A stretch of 64,000 nucleotides of DNA from Luscinia megarhynchos. Lineage: Eukaryota; Chordata; Aves; Passeriformes; Turdidae. Position numbers and translations under genes: made by a program. How positions within the stretch are numbered: position 1 is the stretch's first letter; the number at the start of each line of letters is the position of its first letter. The stretch covers positions 56,534,473-56,598,472 of the forward strand of contig CM067592.1 of NCBI GenBank assembly GCA_034336665.1, read 5' to 3'. Shown here one piece after another: positions 1 to 11,500 of the stretch. The notes beneath the pieces were generated by a model. The model saw nothing but the letters and a program-made list of their open reading frames with translations. It was not told the origin of the DNA and ran no database searches.

Positions 1-69
1 CCATGGAGATAAGGAATCACTGCCCCACCCAGCTTCAACAGGTGGTGATAGAATGCACATTTCTGGCCA
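1..69. mobile_element. Fragment of LTR-like repeat, second copy at 61828-61896
   Basis: The first 69 bases of the window match 61828-61896 with a single difference (position 42 G versus A at 61869). Beyond 69 the two loci diverge completely. The longer copy resembles the LTRs of bird endogenous retroviruses as I remember them. The element probably continues left of the window. Confidence 0.7.
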
Positions 70-1380
70 CATCAACCCAACACAGTTAATTATCCCCACA
101 ACTTAATCTTGCATGTACTAATACACAGTAAATTCATGGTGGGGGGATTGCAAATCCGCACATCCATTCTTCAAACTCCTTCCAACTCCAAAGCAGCTTC
201 TGTTTACTGATTGTTGCGGTTCATGCTCATTTTGCAAATCAAGTTCTGCCTGTTTGCACAGATTTTTGGCTCACATTGTTCTTGGCTACAAGAAGACTCA
301 GTTACTCTTCAGAAATATTATACTAAGCTTATTCAAGGCATTGTCATACTACAATGTCTTCATCTTGAGGATGAGAAAAAAAAGGGAGAGCAAAAATTCC
401 TTCAACTCCAGGGTTTTTCATGAGGACTGTGACTGTTACAAGCTTGTGTAAAACTCAATGTGCATTAAAAAATGAGATCTTTTCAGCCTTCTTTTACATT
501 GGATCATCAAGAGAAGAAAAACACTTGACAAGAAAACATGTAAAATGCATTTCTTCACGAAGACCATGCTTCAGGTTTGTTACTACCATATTTAATATGC
601 TTCCAAGGCTAAATGTCATAAAAATCCACGCTTTGCTCTTGCTTTAATAGCCATAACACTCTGAGATGTCAGATGCCTCTTTTAGTCAGAATTAGAGTGA
701 CAAAAGCTCATTTAGAGATTGTTTCATCCAAAATAGGTGGTTAAAAAAGGTTGAATCACATTTTTGACTGAATGAGTACATTAAAGTCTTAATGTTAAGC
801 TTGTCACACTACATCTGTGTCACTAGACTTGGTAGTGCCAGGAAATTTTCTGAGACACTGTAGCTCAGTCATCTGTTCCGTTGGTTGTTAGAACAGTTGC
901 TAGTGTGGATTTTGGCCTGCGCTCAGTTCAGGAGCTGGCAAGGTACCATTTCTGATGGGCACTTTGGATGTGATCAGTCTGTTACGGACTTCAGAGGGTA
1001 AATAACATGTATATAATCTGTTCTTTGCAAGCTGGCCCCTGTGCCACAGATCAGTCCTTGGGATACTTGTTTCTAGGTAGACAGGTGAAATTTCAGGTGA
1101 GGCATTCATTGCCTTATATGCGCAATGAGAAGAGTCAGGAGGAAATGCATGGTCCCTCTCCAAACTTCAGGAGCAATCTAAAAACTTTTGAAAAATTACT
1201 CCCCTGCGTCCCCTCCATGCAATTGTCTCTCTAAGTGGAGAGGCTCTAAATGCCTACTAATAGCCACATTCAGAAACATTTTTTATTGAGTATGCAGACT
1301 ATAGATGGTGGGAAAGTACTTGCTATATGTCTTGGTTCAATCATACCTTTCTTTAAAAGTAGATGATGAATCTTACTTAA

Positions 1381-1398
1381 TTTTTTTTTTTTTTTTTT
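1381..1398. repeat. Poly(T) run
   Basis: Eighteen consecutive T. It could be the A-tail of a minus-strand retroposed sequence, but no source element is recognised beside it. Confidence 0.85.
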
Positions 1399-4054
1399 AA
1401 TGCAGGAGTTTTGGAGTCCTTGCTCTGTATCTTCCACTGGAATGATTCCAAATGCAAATTATTTATATGTAGTGTGTTTATCAATTAGACGGACGCAACG
1501 TAGAGTTAAAATATAATTGCATTGAGGGCCTAACCTTAAAAAAAAGGTTTAACATGTTCCAATTGCAAAAATCAATACATTATTTAAAGCAGATAAAGAT
1601 GTATCCCTTGAACTCTGTTTGGTATCAGAACTAATAACCCTAAAGAGCTCTTAATGGGAACGGTCAAAAGAAGGAGAAAAATCTCCAAGCAAAACTGCAC
1701 AGTAATATTCCTAATGCAGAGGCTAGCCAGCATTTTGGCTTTCTCATGTAAATACCATAAATGGAAAAAGACCACAAACTTATTTTCAAGTGTCTTTCTT
1801 GCAGAGAAAAATATTAATATTTTGTATTTTATTTATAGCACACGCATGGTGTACTAATGTCCCACCAAAAGTGGATCAGAGTATTCTTCCAAAAGTCCTT
1901 TCTGTGCTTGTGATTTAATACCACACAGGTCTTCACAACATTGTTTGTAGTTTGTTTTTACCTTCAGCAGAGCTCATGCCATTTAGTAGTTGTTGGTGCT
2001 TTCAGTGTATGACATGATTTTGTATGTGGTGTCCTCATTTCACTCATGTTTTACTGGATGTTTTTAGTCTGAAGATGCCTGAAGTTTGATACATTTGTTT
2101 TCAAGCTTTTTTTCAGAATCCATGCAACAGTTTTTCATGTAAGATCTCTTACTTACTGAGTGATCAATCTCACTTTACACATTATACTAATGAGGAACAG
2201 CTGCACTGATACATTGATTCAGGACCACGTTTGAGTCATGTAGTCCCAAAACTTGCACTACAACTGCAGATCCAGGTTTTCTCTTCAGAGCCCTCTACAA
2301 ACATCACAAACTTATGTGAACAGAGACTTAACAAAAACGCAACTTAGTGAAACGGGTGAATGTCATTCTATCTGGAGGAAAGGGTGTAAGTACTCATGAT
2401 GATGTTGAAGTGCTATCACCTGGCCAGGCTAACAGACCAAAGAGACACAGCAAGAGTCTGGTCATACAGACACCTTCGGTTCCACCTTCAACTAGCTCAC
2501 AATTTTTATTTGGAGTTACAAGACATGAAATAAAGTACAGTCAAGGCTACATTTGCAGGCCTAGTACATGGTGCAAAGTGTCTAATGCTGTAGTTCGATA
2601 ATTCCATCTATCTGACTTGAAGATTTTCCTCGATAAAGCTTGAGAGAAACCTTGTGAGCTGCCCCCCAGTCGGAGAGGACACGCCAGTGCGTGCTTGAGT
2701 ACTTCAGCTGCTGGGTGTCTCTTGGAGTTAGATATCATGACAAATGATTGCTTGATTTGCTTATACCTGTCTTCTGGGTGGTAGCAGAGTGCTTCAGCAT
2801 TTGTACATAAAGCAAAGCTTTTGTGCTTAAAGCCCAAACTCCTATTCTTCAAGTTTTTAATAGGATGCTTGAGAAATACATCTAATATTTAATTTCTGCA
2901 GGTGTATGATTTCTAGCAATAAAAGTGCATAAAATCCTGCAATCTCCCTGTGCAGAATCACAGCTGAGAATGTAAAAACAATTTCTATGCAATGTGGATT
3001 TCAATGTTCTCTTTTTGTATATTGAATTTTCAGTGACAGTTAACAGCTGTATGTGCTCAGACCCTTGTACCATTTCTGTCAATAGGGCACAAGCAAAAGC
3101 ACAAGTTGGAGAGACATAAATATGGTTCCTAATGGTATTCAGGCAGTCAAGTAATCAACTCCTGTAGAAGTTTTGGGGATCAAAAAGTATGTTGAACAAT
3201 CCCAAATTAAGAGCTGTAACACTTTTGAATAAAAAGTACAACTATATAAACTGTAATGAACAGCACCAATAGGAAACTGCAGTAGGTAGATCCAGCCTGG
3301 TCCCTTACTTGTAATAGATGGAGGTATAAAATGTCCTTTTATTTTTACTAGCAGTATTTAACTAATGATCTCATTGTGGCAAAGGAATCAAAGTACTGAG
3401 GTTTCAGGGATTGACAGCAGTGGCATAACACTTTTTTCCATTAGATTTAAATACCAGGGAAAATACCTCCAAGCACAGGTGTACAAATAAGCAGAGAAAT
3501 ATAGCTGCTGGAAGTCAGTTCCTGTCAGACCTTGTGAATATCAGAATAAGACAAAAGTATTTCAAAACCTTGCTCACTCTTCATTTCACGACCCATTATT
3601 GTGATTCTTGCAATTTATTCTTGAGAAACATTTTATTCTTTTGGATGGTGCTTCCAACAGCTGCCAAAAGAATTCTGAATTCTGCCTTTGAAATAAATGA
3701 CAGGATATTTCACACTAATTCTAGTTCCTTGTAATCTACAGCAGTTTTAATGGTGCGGTATGAGACTACTCAGATAAGTCCTGAAAAAAGGTGGTACTTG
3801 CTCATCCAATCTTTTGAGAGCACCAACCAATAGCTAAAATAGACCAGAGGCAAATTTCAGTAAGAAATAAGACTCATTCTTAGTTGTGACTTTGAAAAAG
3901 TTACCAAGGGAGGTGATGTGTTTGTTCATTACCTGCACTTGGCCCAGGAAGACTGGACATGGCTGCTGAGATCAGTGCCAGGGTTGTTTAAGAGACTTGG
4001 GGTAGTCTTACATTTTCTCAGACCTTAAAAAAAATCTTGAAATGATTGCAGTTT

Positions 4055-4076
4055 TCTCTCTCTCTCTCTCTCTCTC
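4055..4076. repeat. (CT)n microsatellite
   Basis: About eleven uninterrupted CT dinucleotides in the CDO1 upstream region. Confidence 0.95.
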
Positions 4077-5220
4077 ACATGCACATACCAACAATACTTT
4101 ACAAAATACTGGTAAGGCAGGGTCTGCTTTCTGCATGCCAGGAGAAGTTCTGGAGTGATGGCTGATAATTGATAATTCAGAACATTGATTTGCGTGTCAC
4201 TCCAGTGTGCTAGATTCCAGCCCCATTTAAAACTGGGAAGGTATTCCTACTGCAGAAATTCATTCAGCCCCTCGAGCTGTATCTACTTTAATAATGGCAC
4301 TTCTTTTTGTCATGCCTGTACTTTCGTGTACAGGTCAGGGAGAGGGAAGAGAAAGCAGGTGTGCTAAAAATCCCTTAATATAACAGTCTGTAAGGGAAAC
4401 CGCAAGCTGCCGGTGTTGTGAGCATCTTTGAGCCTCAGCTGCAGGAGTCCACACCACCAGTCTGCTTACTTCCAGCTCCACACTAAGAGGGCAGACCTAA
4501 AGAGCTGAAGCTTTCTTTCTTTTTAAGAAAGAATATATGGGTTTTCTTAAAACACTGTTGTGCATAGTGAAATCTGTTGCCAAAATTCATGACTAATAAC
4601 TGTTTTATTATCAGCTGAAGTGGAAAGAAAACGGCTGGCATGGCATCTGCTTGCTCTGCAGCCAGTATATAGGTTGGATGGACTGAGGAGCGCCAGGACG
4701 ATAGGTTATGTTCGCCCGCTCTCTTTTGTCCCATTCACTGTGTGTCTGGGTGTCGTTCTGAGTGCTAATGGCTACGGCAGCCCTAAATGTTCCTGCAGAG
4801 TGCACTGACTTTCAAGAAACAGCACTTTCAACGGGAAGGCTGGCTGTAGGCAATATTCAGCAGCAATGTTCTGTGTGTTTTAAATAGCTGTGTCATGGTT
4901 TGTTTTCGAATAGAGCTTTTAGATGTGTTTTTTCAAACCAACGCGTACGTTACGGAGGCAGCGGCAGGCCTCGCTCCCTTGCAGAGGGAGAGATGCTTTC
5001 CGCCCGGCAGCAACAGCCTCTTCTCCTCCTATTTCCCCCGCCGGAGATACCGGAGCGCCCGGCGGCCCGCTGTCCGCCGCTCCGCCCGGGCTGCGGACGG
5101 GCAGCAGCAGCGGGCGGTGCGAGCAGCCTCTGCAGCCGCCGCCGGCTGCCTCCGCCCGCCGGGGTCGGTGGCCGCGCTCACGGGGACGGGGACGGGCAGC
5201 TGGCCGCGGGCCCGCCCGCC

Positions 5221-5262
5221 GGGGCGGTGGTAGGCTCCCGCCGTGCCTCCCGGCGCATAAAG
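5221..5262 (+). promoter_or_regulatory. CDO1: Core promoter of CDO1: GC box and TATA-like box
   Basis: A GC box (GGGGCGG, 5221-5227) precedes a TATA-like element (CATAAAG, 5256-5262). A start site about 30 bp downstream, near 5287, would leave a 5'UTR of roughly 35-40 nt before the ATG at 5324. This is inferred from motif spacing, not from transcript data. Confidence 0.55.
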
Positions 5263-5323
5263 GCAGCCGGCGGGGGCCGGCCCGGGGCAGCGGCTGGCGG
5301 CGGCAGGGGCGCGACCGGCGGGG

Positions 5324-5502
5324 ATGGAGCAGCCGGTGCAGACGGAGACGTGGAAGGCGCGGAGCCTGGAGGAGCTGATCCGTATCCTCCATCAGATTTT
5401 CGCCGAGGACAAAGTCAGCGTGGAGGAGGTCCAGGCGCTGATGGAGTCGTACGAGAGCAACCCCGAGGAGTGGCTGCAGTACGCCAAGTTCGACCAGTAC
5501 AG
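5324..5502 (+). CDS. CDO1: CDO1 coding exon 1
   Basis: This exon encodes residues 1-59 and two bases of Arg60. It runs from [10 protein letters not shown] to KFDQYR and contains the conserved LIRILHQ and [13 protein letters not shown] segments of the helical N-terminal part. The donor is ag|gtagtg at 5503. Without splicing, the frame ends at a stop immediately after the Arg codon, which is why the unspliced reading frame looks like a 60-residue protein. Confidence 0.96.
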
Positions 5503-8500
5503 GTAGTGAGCACCACGGAGCAGGGAGCCCGCGGACGGGGACTGGGAGCAGCAGGGGCGCAGGGCGAGCCCCTCCCGCCCCGGCCCCCGCCCCGGCCCAG
5601 CCGACAGCCCCTCTGGGCCGAAGGGCAGAGGCCGCGGGGCGGGGGTCGCGGCCGGCCGGGGGCGGGGAGCGGGCGGAGCGGAGCGGCCAATGCCGGCCCC
5701 GGCCCCGCGATGGCCCACGGAGACGCGGCGGCGTGCCGCGGCCGCCGAAATGGGCGAATAAACACGTAAGGAGCGCCGGGAGAAAGAGCCCCGGAGCAGC
5801 TCGGCGGCGGCGCGGGGCTGGCGCCGGGCAGGGCTCGCAGGGGACCGGGCACCGGGCGCACTCGTTGCGTGCTCGCTGCCCGTCCGCACGCCCTGCCGCT
5901 CACCGGCTGCAAGCAAAATACCTGCCGGGGTGAAAGCAACTGATTTATCTCTGCCGCTGTTGGCTTCACTGCCTTAAATTTCAAGAAAAATTCATTTTAT
6001 TCGAGTGTTTTCTTAAAAAAAAAAAAAAAAATTCAAAAAAATTCAAACACACCGAACTCCAAAACTTTTCCTTTTAACTGTGCCATTGTGAAAGCATCAT
6101 TCTAGCTTGACTTTTTTAGCCTCCTTTCACCTCTCTGTGACTGTCTACCATTCAGAACAAATCATGACATTCATAACAAAACATAGGAAACTAAGAATAG
6201 GAAAACAAAGTGTGTTAACATTGGCAGTATGGATGGCAACCTTTTTTTTATTTTTCGTTATTTATAATTTTTGTTTTTGTCCAGCCAGACCTGTGCAGAA
6301 ATAACAGCACTTGAAAAGTTCTGTCAAATGCCAGCATTGATTACTTGTTTTCTGACACGATAGGAAAAATATGTCTGTGTAATATATGTACAGGTCATGG
6401 ATGCAGTAAGAAGCAGCCTATAGATATACACATTTGCTTTGAAACTAGCTCATTATGAGCATCCTTTCTTAAGTAAAATAGAGTGGACTTATGGGGATAT
6501 TAATTTGTAAGCATTCAATTCAGTGCACATTCTGTGTCCTTGCTTGCATTTTTCAGGTAAGACTGAGGTGTACCATGGCAGGCATAAATATTTTCTTTAC
6601 CTGGCGAAGTGCAAATACTCATGACTACTACTAAAATTAAATCTGACTGTCCCACTGTACAATCACTCCCAGATCAGAAGGGTCACACTCTGGGAAGCAA
6701 TACAGCAAGATCCAAATTCCTTCTCTAGTGAACTTTTCAATAGAACAAGATGATCAGCAGTTCAGGGAAGGCTTATAGGAGAGTGAAAGGAAACAAACAT
6801 AAAATGTTGTTGTAAAAGAAATTTTGCTCTAATAAACTTTGTTTGGAAGTAGATGCTGGCACGTTACAGGTGTTTTATCCACATGAAAATACTACAAGAC
6901 AAGACATGGAACTTTCAGGAACAGAGTGGGAGGACCATGTAGAGGAAGTCTGGCATCTTCATTCTTTGTTATTTTGGCTTTGTACAAATGAGTTCTGTGT
7001 GAGAGAAGGAAAGCCAAGAATATCAGAAAAGGAACTGCAGAAGAATGTAACTATGTATTTTTCTTGTTTCATTGCAGACCTCTGTTTCTAATTATAAGCC
7101 AGCTGCTGAAGTGACTTCATTCAATAACCATTTTGATTTGATCCTGTCTACCACTCTAGTCTGACTCACAGTTCCCAAACTCCAATCATCTATGTATTTC
7201 AAAAGAAATATCATATTTCAATTCCAAAATATTAGGTATTCCTTTTCCCTCCCAGAAAAAGAACTCTTACCAAAAAAAGCCAAACTTACAAATACAATTT
7301 CATTTTTTCAAAGCAAAACCTGCATTTCAATAAAACAGAAGAAAAAGTTTTTGTATGTCACAACCTTCCTTCATAAACATATTTGTATAATTTTCTCTTT
7401 TATAGATGCTAGTTCAGTAAAGAGCAAACACTTTGTATTTCAGGTATACAAGAAATCTTGTGGACAATGGAAACGGAAAGTTCAACTTGATGATCTTGTG
7501 CTGGGGTGAAGGTCATGGCAGGTTTGTTTTCAAAGGCTATGATTTTAGCACACATATAAATTCCCATATCTTTCGCTGTCATACAAAATAGAGGGAAAAT
7601 AAATCAGTCCTATGGGAGCTATCAGAAGGTGTCTGGAAAGTAAGTAGTGCAGAGCTCCTGTTAGTATAGTAGTCCTGAATATCTGCTGTAAATTTTGCAA
7701 GTTTGTACTTCATGGCCATTTTTAAAGCACTCTTTCAAAAATGCTTTGTTTTTCTACAAAAGCTAAGCTTCTCTACTGTCAGAGAAAGTTTCTGGTCCCA
7801 GAGATACAGTGACTGATATGACCCTGTTCTACTTGTCCCAACACCTGATCTCAGAATCAGGACTAGGTATAGTATAAATAGTCTTTGTTCTCTCAGGATG
7901 CTTAAATCTGCCTTTGTGGCAAGATGAGAAAAGTAGATTTGGATTAGGACTGCAGATAGTGAGGAGGGAGCCCCTTTCCAGAACGGCTTGGTTTTCTCTA
8001 GGTTCTTCCCTCAAAATGGATCATAATGTTGATGTGGCCTCCTGAGTCGTGGGCATAGACTGTACACTTGGTTGTGTTGTCCTACACAATGTCTCTTGGA
8101 GGGTCTTTCACAAAATACGGACTAAAACAAAAGGTGCAATAGCAAAGTATGCAGATTTTGACCAGATATTCTCACATCTAAATAGAAAACCTAAGGAGAT
8201 GTTGGAACAGGTTTTTTGTTTGTTGCAATTGATCATGTACAGTATTCTTTAGGGGATGCCATAACATGATGGTCAGAGCAATAGAGGAACTGAGCTGACC
8301 ACCTCTACTCCTTCTGGCCTATTCCCACACAGCCTGTAATATATGTTAAATTGTGTTCAAGTTGGATGGGCACTTGTTACAGATAGACTGAGACAAGCTG
8401 CTTTTGCTTCCCACAAGAAGATGGTCAGATTTTCTCATGTTTTTTGGAAGGATCATAACAATGTGGCATTTGTGAAGTGTTCTGTACCTGAAGCAAGCTC

Positions 8501-11500
8501 TGCTCTCTCAGAATCTCAGTTTGCAAGAAACCCTAATATTTGTTGACTAAAAACAGTAATGTACAAGTACCAAGTTTTTTGATTGAAACTCATTAGCACT
8601 GTACTTTGGAGGGTCAAATTCCCTCTTCTCCTTTGCCCCTGATGAGTGGAGAGCCCTCCCTGTGTTCTAATCCTATCTACTTCTGTAGCAGTTAGTCCTG
8701 TACTTGAAAAAAATTAAACTAATACTAAACTAAAAATCTAACCCATATGTAATCTCTAAATATGGCAAATAAAATCAAGATCAAGAAGAGAGATCAAGAA
8801 AGTAAACAAATCCTACCAGATTCTCCTGGGTTTTAATGTGAAAGTTCCAGTGAAATTAACAGCTTTGTATAGCTGGATGTATTTTCTACTCTCAGAGTGA
8901 GAAATACAGCATTTTTTTTCCAACAATGCATGTGAATCCCAGCAGTAAAGGAGATGTAGAAATTAAGCAGAATTAGCTCATTTCTTCAATTTTGGGAGTG
9001 AGCATGGTGGATTTGCAAAGATAGGTACACTTGAAAGTTTATACCAGCCTCTGCCTGGGATCATGATAGAAGCATTGTTTTGTTTCTTGGCCCTGAAGAT
9101 TTTTGCATTCTGAAGAAATTTTTAGCTCTATTGCTTTCTCTAGAATTTTTTTTATATTTCTCCATATTAAAGTCATAGGCTGACCAATATCTGACTCTTC
9201 TCCAAATCCTGCTGAATTTATCTCAGTATATTTCTATAGAAGCAGTTTTAAGTAGACATCCCTTAATGCATGTCCCTTGTGCCTGTCCCTTGTGGAATTT
9301 CATTCCAAGGTTTTGTCCCCATACAATATGCTATGTTGGCTGAAATTAAATATGTGCATCACACTGAGTTTGGTTATTCTTTTTACATATATAGCAGTAT
9401 CCATGATCACACTGACTCACACTGCTTTATGAAGATTCTCCAGGGAAATCTACAGGAAACTCTGTTTGAATGGCCTGAGAAAAAAGGAAATGGTGAAATG
9501 ACTAAGAAATCAGAACGAGTTTTGAGGGAAAATCAATGTGCCTACATTAATGGTAAGATATTAAGCTTGTTTGGACAACTATCTGTCCATGAATCTTACT
9601 CCTAACTGAAGAGTTCATCTTCTTTTTATTCTCCCACCTTTAACAGTATAATACTTATGGCTTTATGCACAGTTTAAGAATGTGACTCTTTAGACTGCGC
9701 TTGAGCCTGTATTTAGATTCGGTAAAATAAACAACCACAACAAAAAATGTACTTTTCCCTCACTTTTAAACCATTGTTTTAAGCAACTGTTTGAGAATTT
9801 AATATACTAGATATCTCCTCTAGCCCCAGCAGCCTTTAGTGTTGAGCGCCTGATGACTATCTGAAATTGCTTGTGAACATAAACTTGAACAGCATTTTTT
9901 AAGAAGTAACAGAAGCAAAGTTTAGATAGTTTTGGGTTTTTTTGTTCCCAAAGAAGTAATAATTTTATTCAGTCATGGAAAATTTATGTTGAAAATGTAA
10001 GAGCTTTTCTATGAAGTAAATTGACCAGCCAGGAACAGAAACCTGTAACAGTGCTACTTCTTGTCCAAATCAACAAAAACTATAGCACTGAAGTGCAGTG
10101 TGAGCAAAACTGAAATTCCCAGTCCACAAAAACAATACACCATGTTGAGAATGACTAAGACTCCATCACTAAGGCTCTTTAAGTACCTAAATCCAAGCCA
10201 TCATCACATGTATCTGTTACCACCTCGTGCTTTGCTGGAGCCCATCCTGGTGTTGCCCTCTGCATGTAATGTGTGCTGGTGCTATGAAAAACGCTGCACA
10301 TCGAGCTGGGCCACTTTGGTTCAACAGAAAGGTGAAGCAGCAGACAAGCAGGTCATCTCCTTTAAATGTCATGGGTTAAAGCCTGGAGAACACACTCTGT
10401 GGGGCTCACCTTGGGAACTTCCCAGCTAGAGGGAGCCTCATGTTGGGTTATGAACTTAGCTGGGGTGAGGGCACCGGGGAGAAAGACTGGTGTTCTATAG
10501 CCTCTGCTGAAGCTTTGCCATGCCAAATGAAGGCACTAAATTGATAGGGCAGGAAATACAAGAAGTGGCTTGACACATCTGCTGATGCTCCATGCCGGGG
10601 ACATGGGTACTCCATCTCAGTCAGGTTTTCCTACATAGGCAGTTCTTTCCAATGCAAACAATTGCAGACTGGGTGCATCCTATCCAGAGCTCCCTCGGTT
10701 GTTTAAAACAAATTTGGTATCCAGTTCTCTGAGGCTGTTTGGATCTCTGCCATGTTTCATAACAGATGTTTTGGTTTAAAACTAACGCGTTAAACAAGCA
10801 GAAGGAAAACACTGACAGTGTGTTGATGGCCATAACTGCATCAATAGCAAGTGCTCTCACGATTCTACTGCGTGCTTCTTGGTTGCTCTTGTACATAAGA
10901 GTTAGAATGACTAAACTGTGTTTATTTGAGTTCTCCATCAGATGAGCACAGATTTAGGACTTTTCTCCCCAGCTGCTACATCCTCTATTTAGATAAAGTA
11001 TGCTAACAACTTAGGGTTTCCAATCAGAGTTAAGAGTGCACTCATGGGTCTCAGAGTACCATGGCTATGTTGCACAATACAATTCCAGGTATTATATAAC
11101 AAATTCAAGTACAAAGGCCTGAGTTGTTTTTACAGTAGGGTCATAAATTAAATTCAAGGTCTCTCTTAAGTACCTCAAAACCTCCATTTCAGTGTAGAAT
11201 GGACATGGTTTGTTTCACAGATGTGATTCTTCATACCTTACATTTTTATGTAATAGCTGGATTATGCTTACCATGCAGTCATGATTGGAAGTATGCCAAT
11301 CGCTATTGATTATTATTGATTATTGGAAAGAGCAAACAAATGAAATGTATGTTCTCCAAAGCAATAAACTAGAAGGATTAATTAGAAAACAGATGCCTGC
11401 AGTAGAAGACACCATATTTCTGCCCATAAGTCCATGCCTGAAATGCATGTAGCTGACTTTTAATGTGATTGATATTTTTGTTATTTGTGAAGAATTAGCA

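Larger units (their letters stand above)
70..4939. other. Non-coding upstream region of CDO1
   Basis: AT-rich sequence without a recognisable exon. By conserved order, ATG12 should end to the left, so part of this could be its 3' flank, but no ATG12 coding sequence is visible. An 18-base T run lies at 1381-1398. Overlapping open frames on both strands at 2347-2852 are unassigned. A TATA-like stretch near 4665 has no gene attached. Confidence 0.6.
4940..5900 (+). promoter_or_regulatory. CDO1: CpG island over CDO1 promoter and exon 1
   Basis: The sequence changes abruptly from AT-rich to very GC- and CpG-rich at about 4940 and returns to AT-rich after about 5930. The island spans the proximal promoter, exon 1 and the first 400 bp of intron 1. 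It includes G-rich runs such as the ggggac repeat near 5181. Human CDO1 is known to have a promoter CpG island that is often methylated in tumours; a bird equivalent is inferred from composition only. Confidence 0.85.

Noticed and set aside
4660..4760. TATA-like sequence (gtatatagg) as a second promoter
   Set aside because: No exon with coding potential or donor site follows, and the CDO1 promoter is well explained by the CpG island.
1..4939. ATG12 coding sequence expected by conserved gene order
   Set aside because: No ATG12-like peptide was found in any frame; the gene probably lies left of the window.
4895..5984. Long open frames of 112-289 codons on both strands across the CDO1 CpG island
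   Set aside because: GC-rich, stop-poor sequence produces long Arg/Pro/Gly/Ala-rich frames in every frame. Only the CDO1 frame has family similarity and proper splice sites.
10061..10429. 122-codon open frame in CDO1 intron 3
   Set aside because: No family signature; including it would break the well-matched exon 3 to exon 4 splice.
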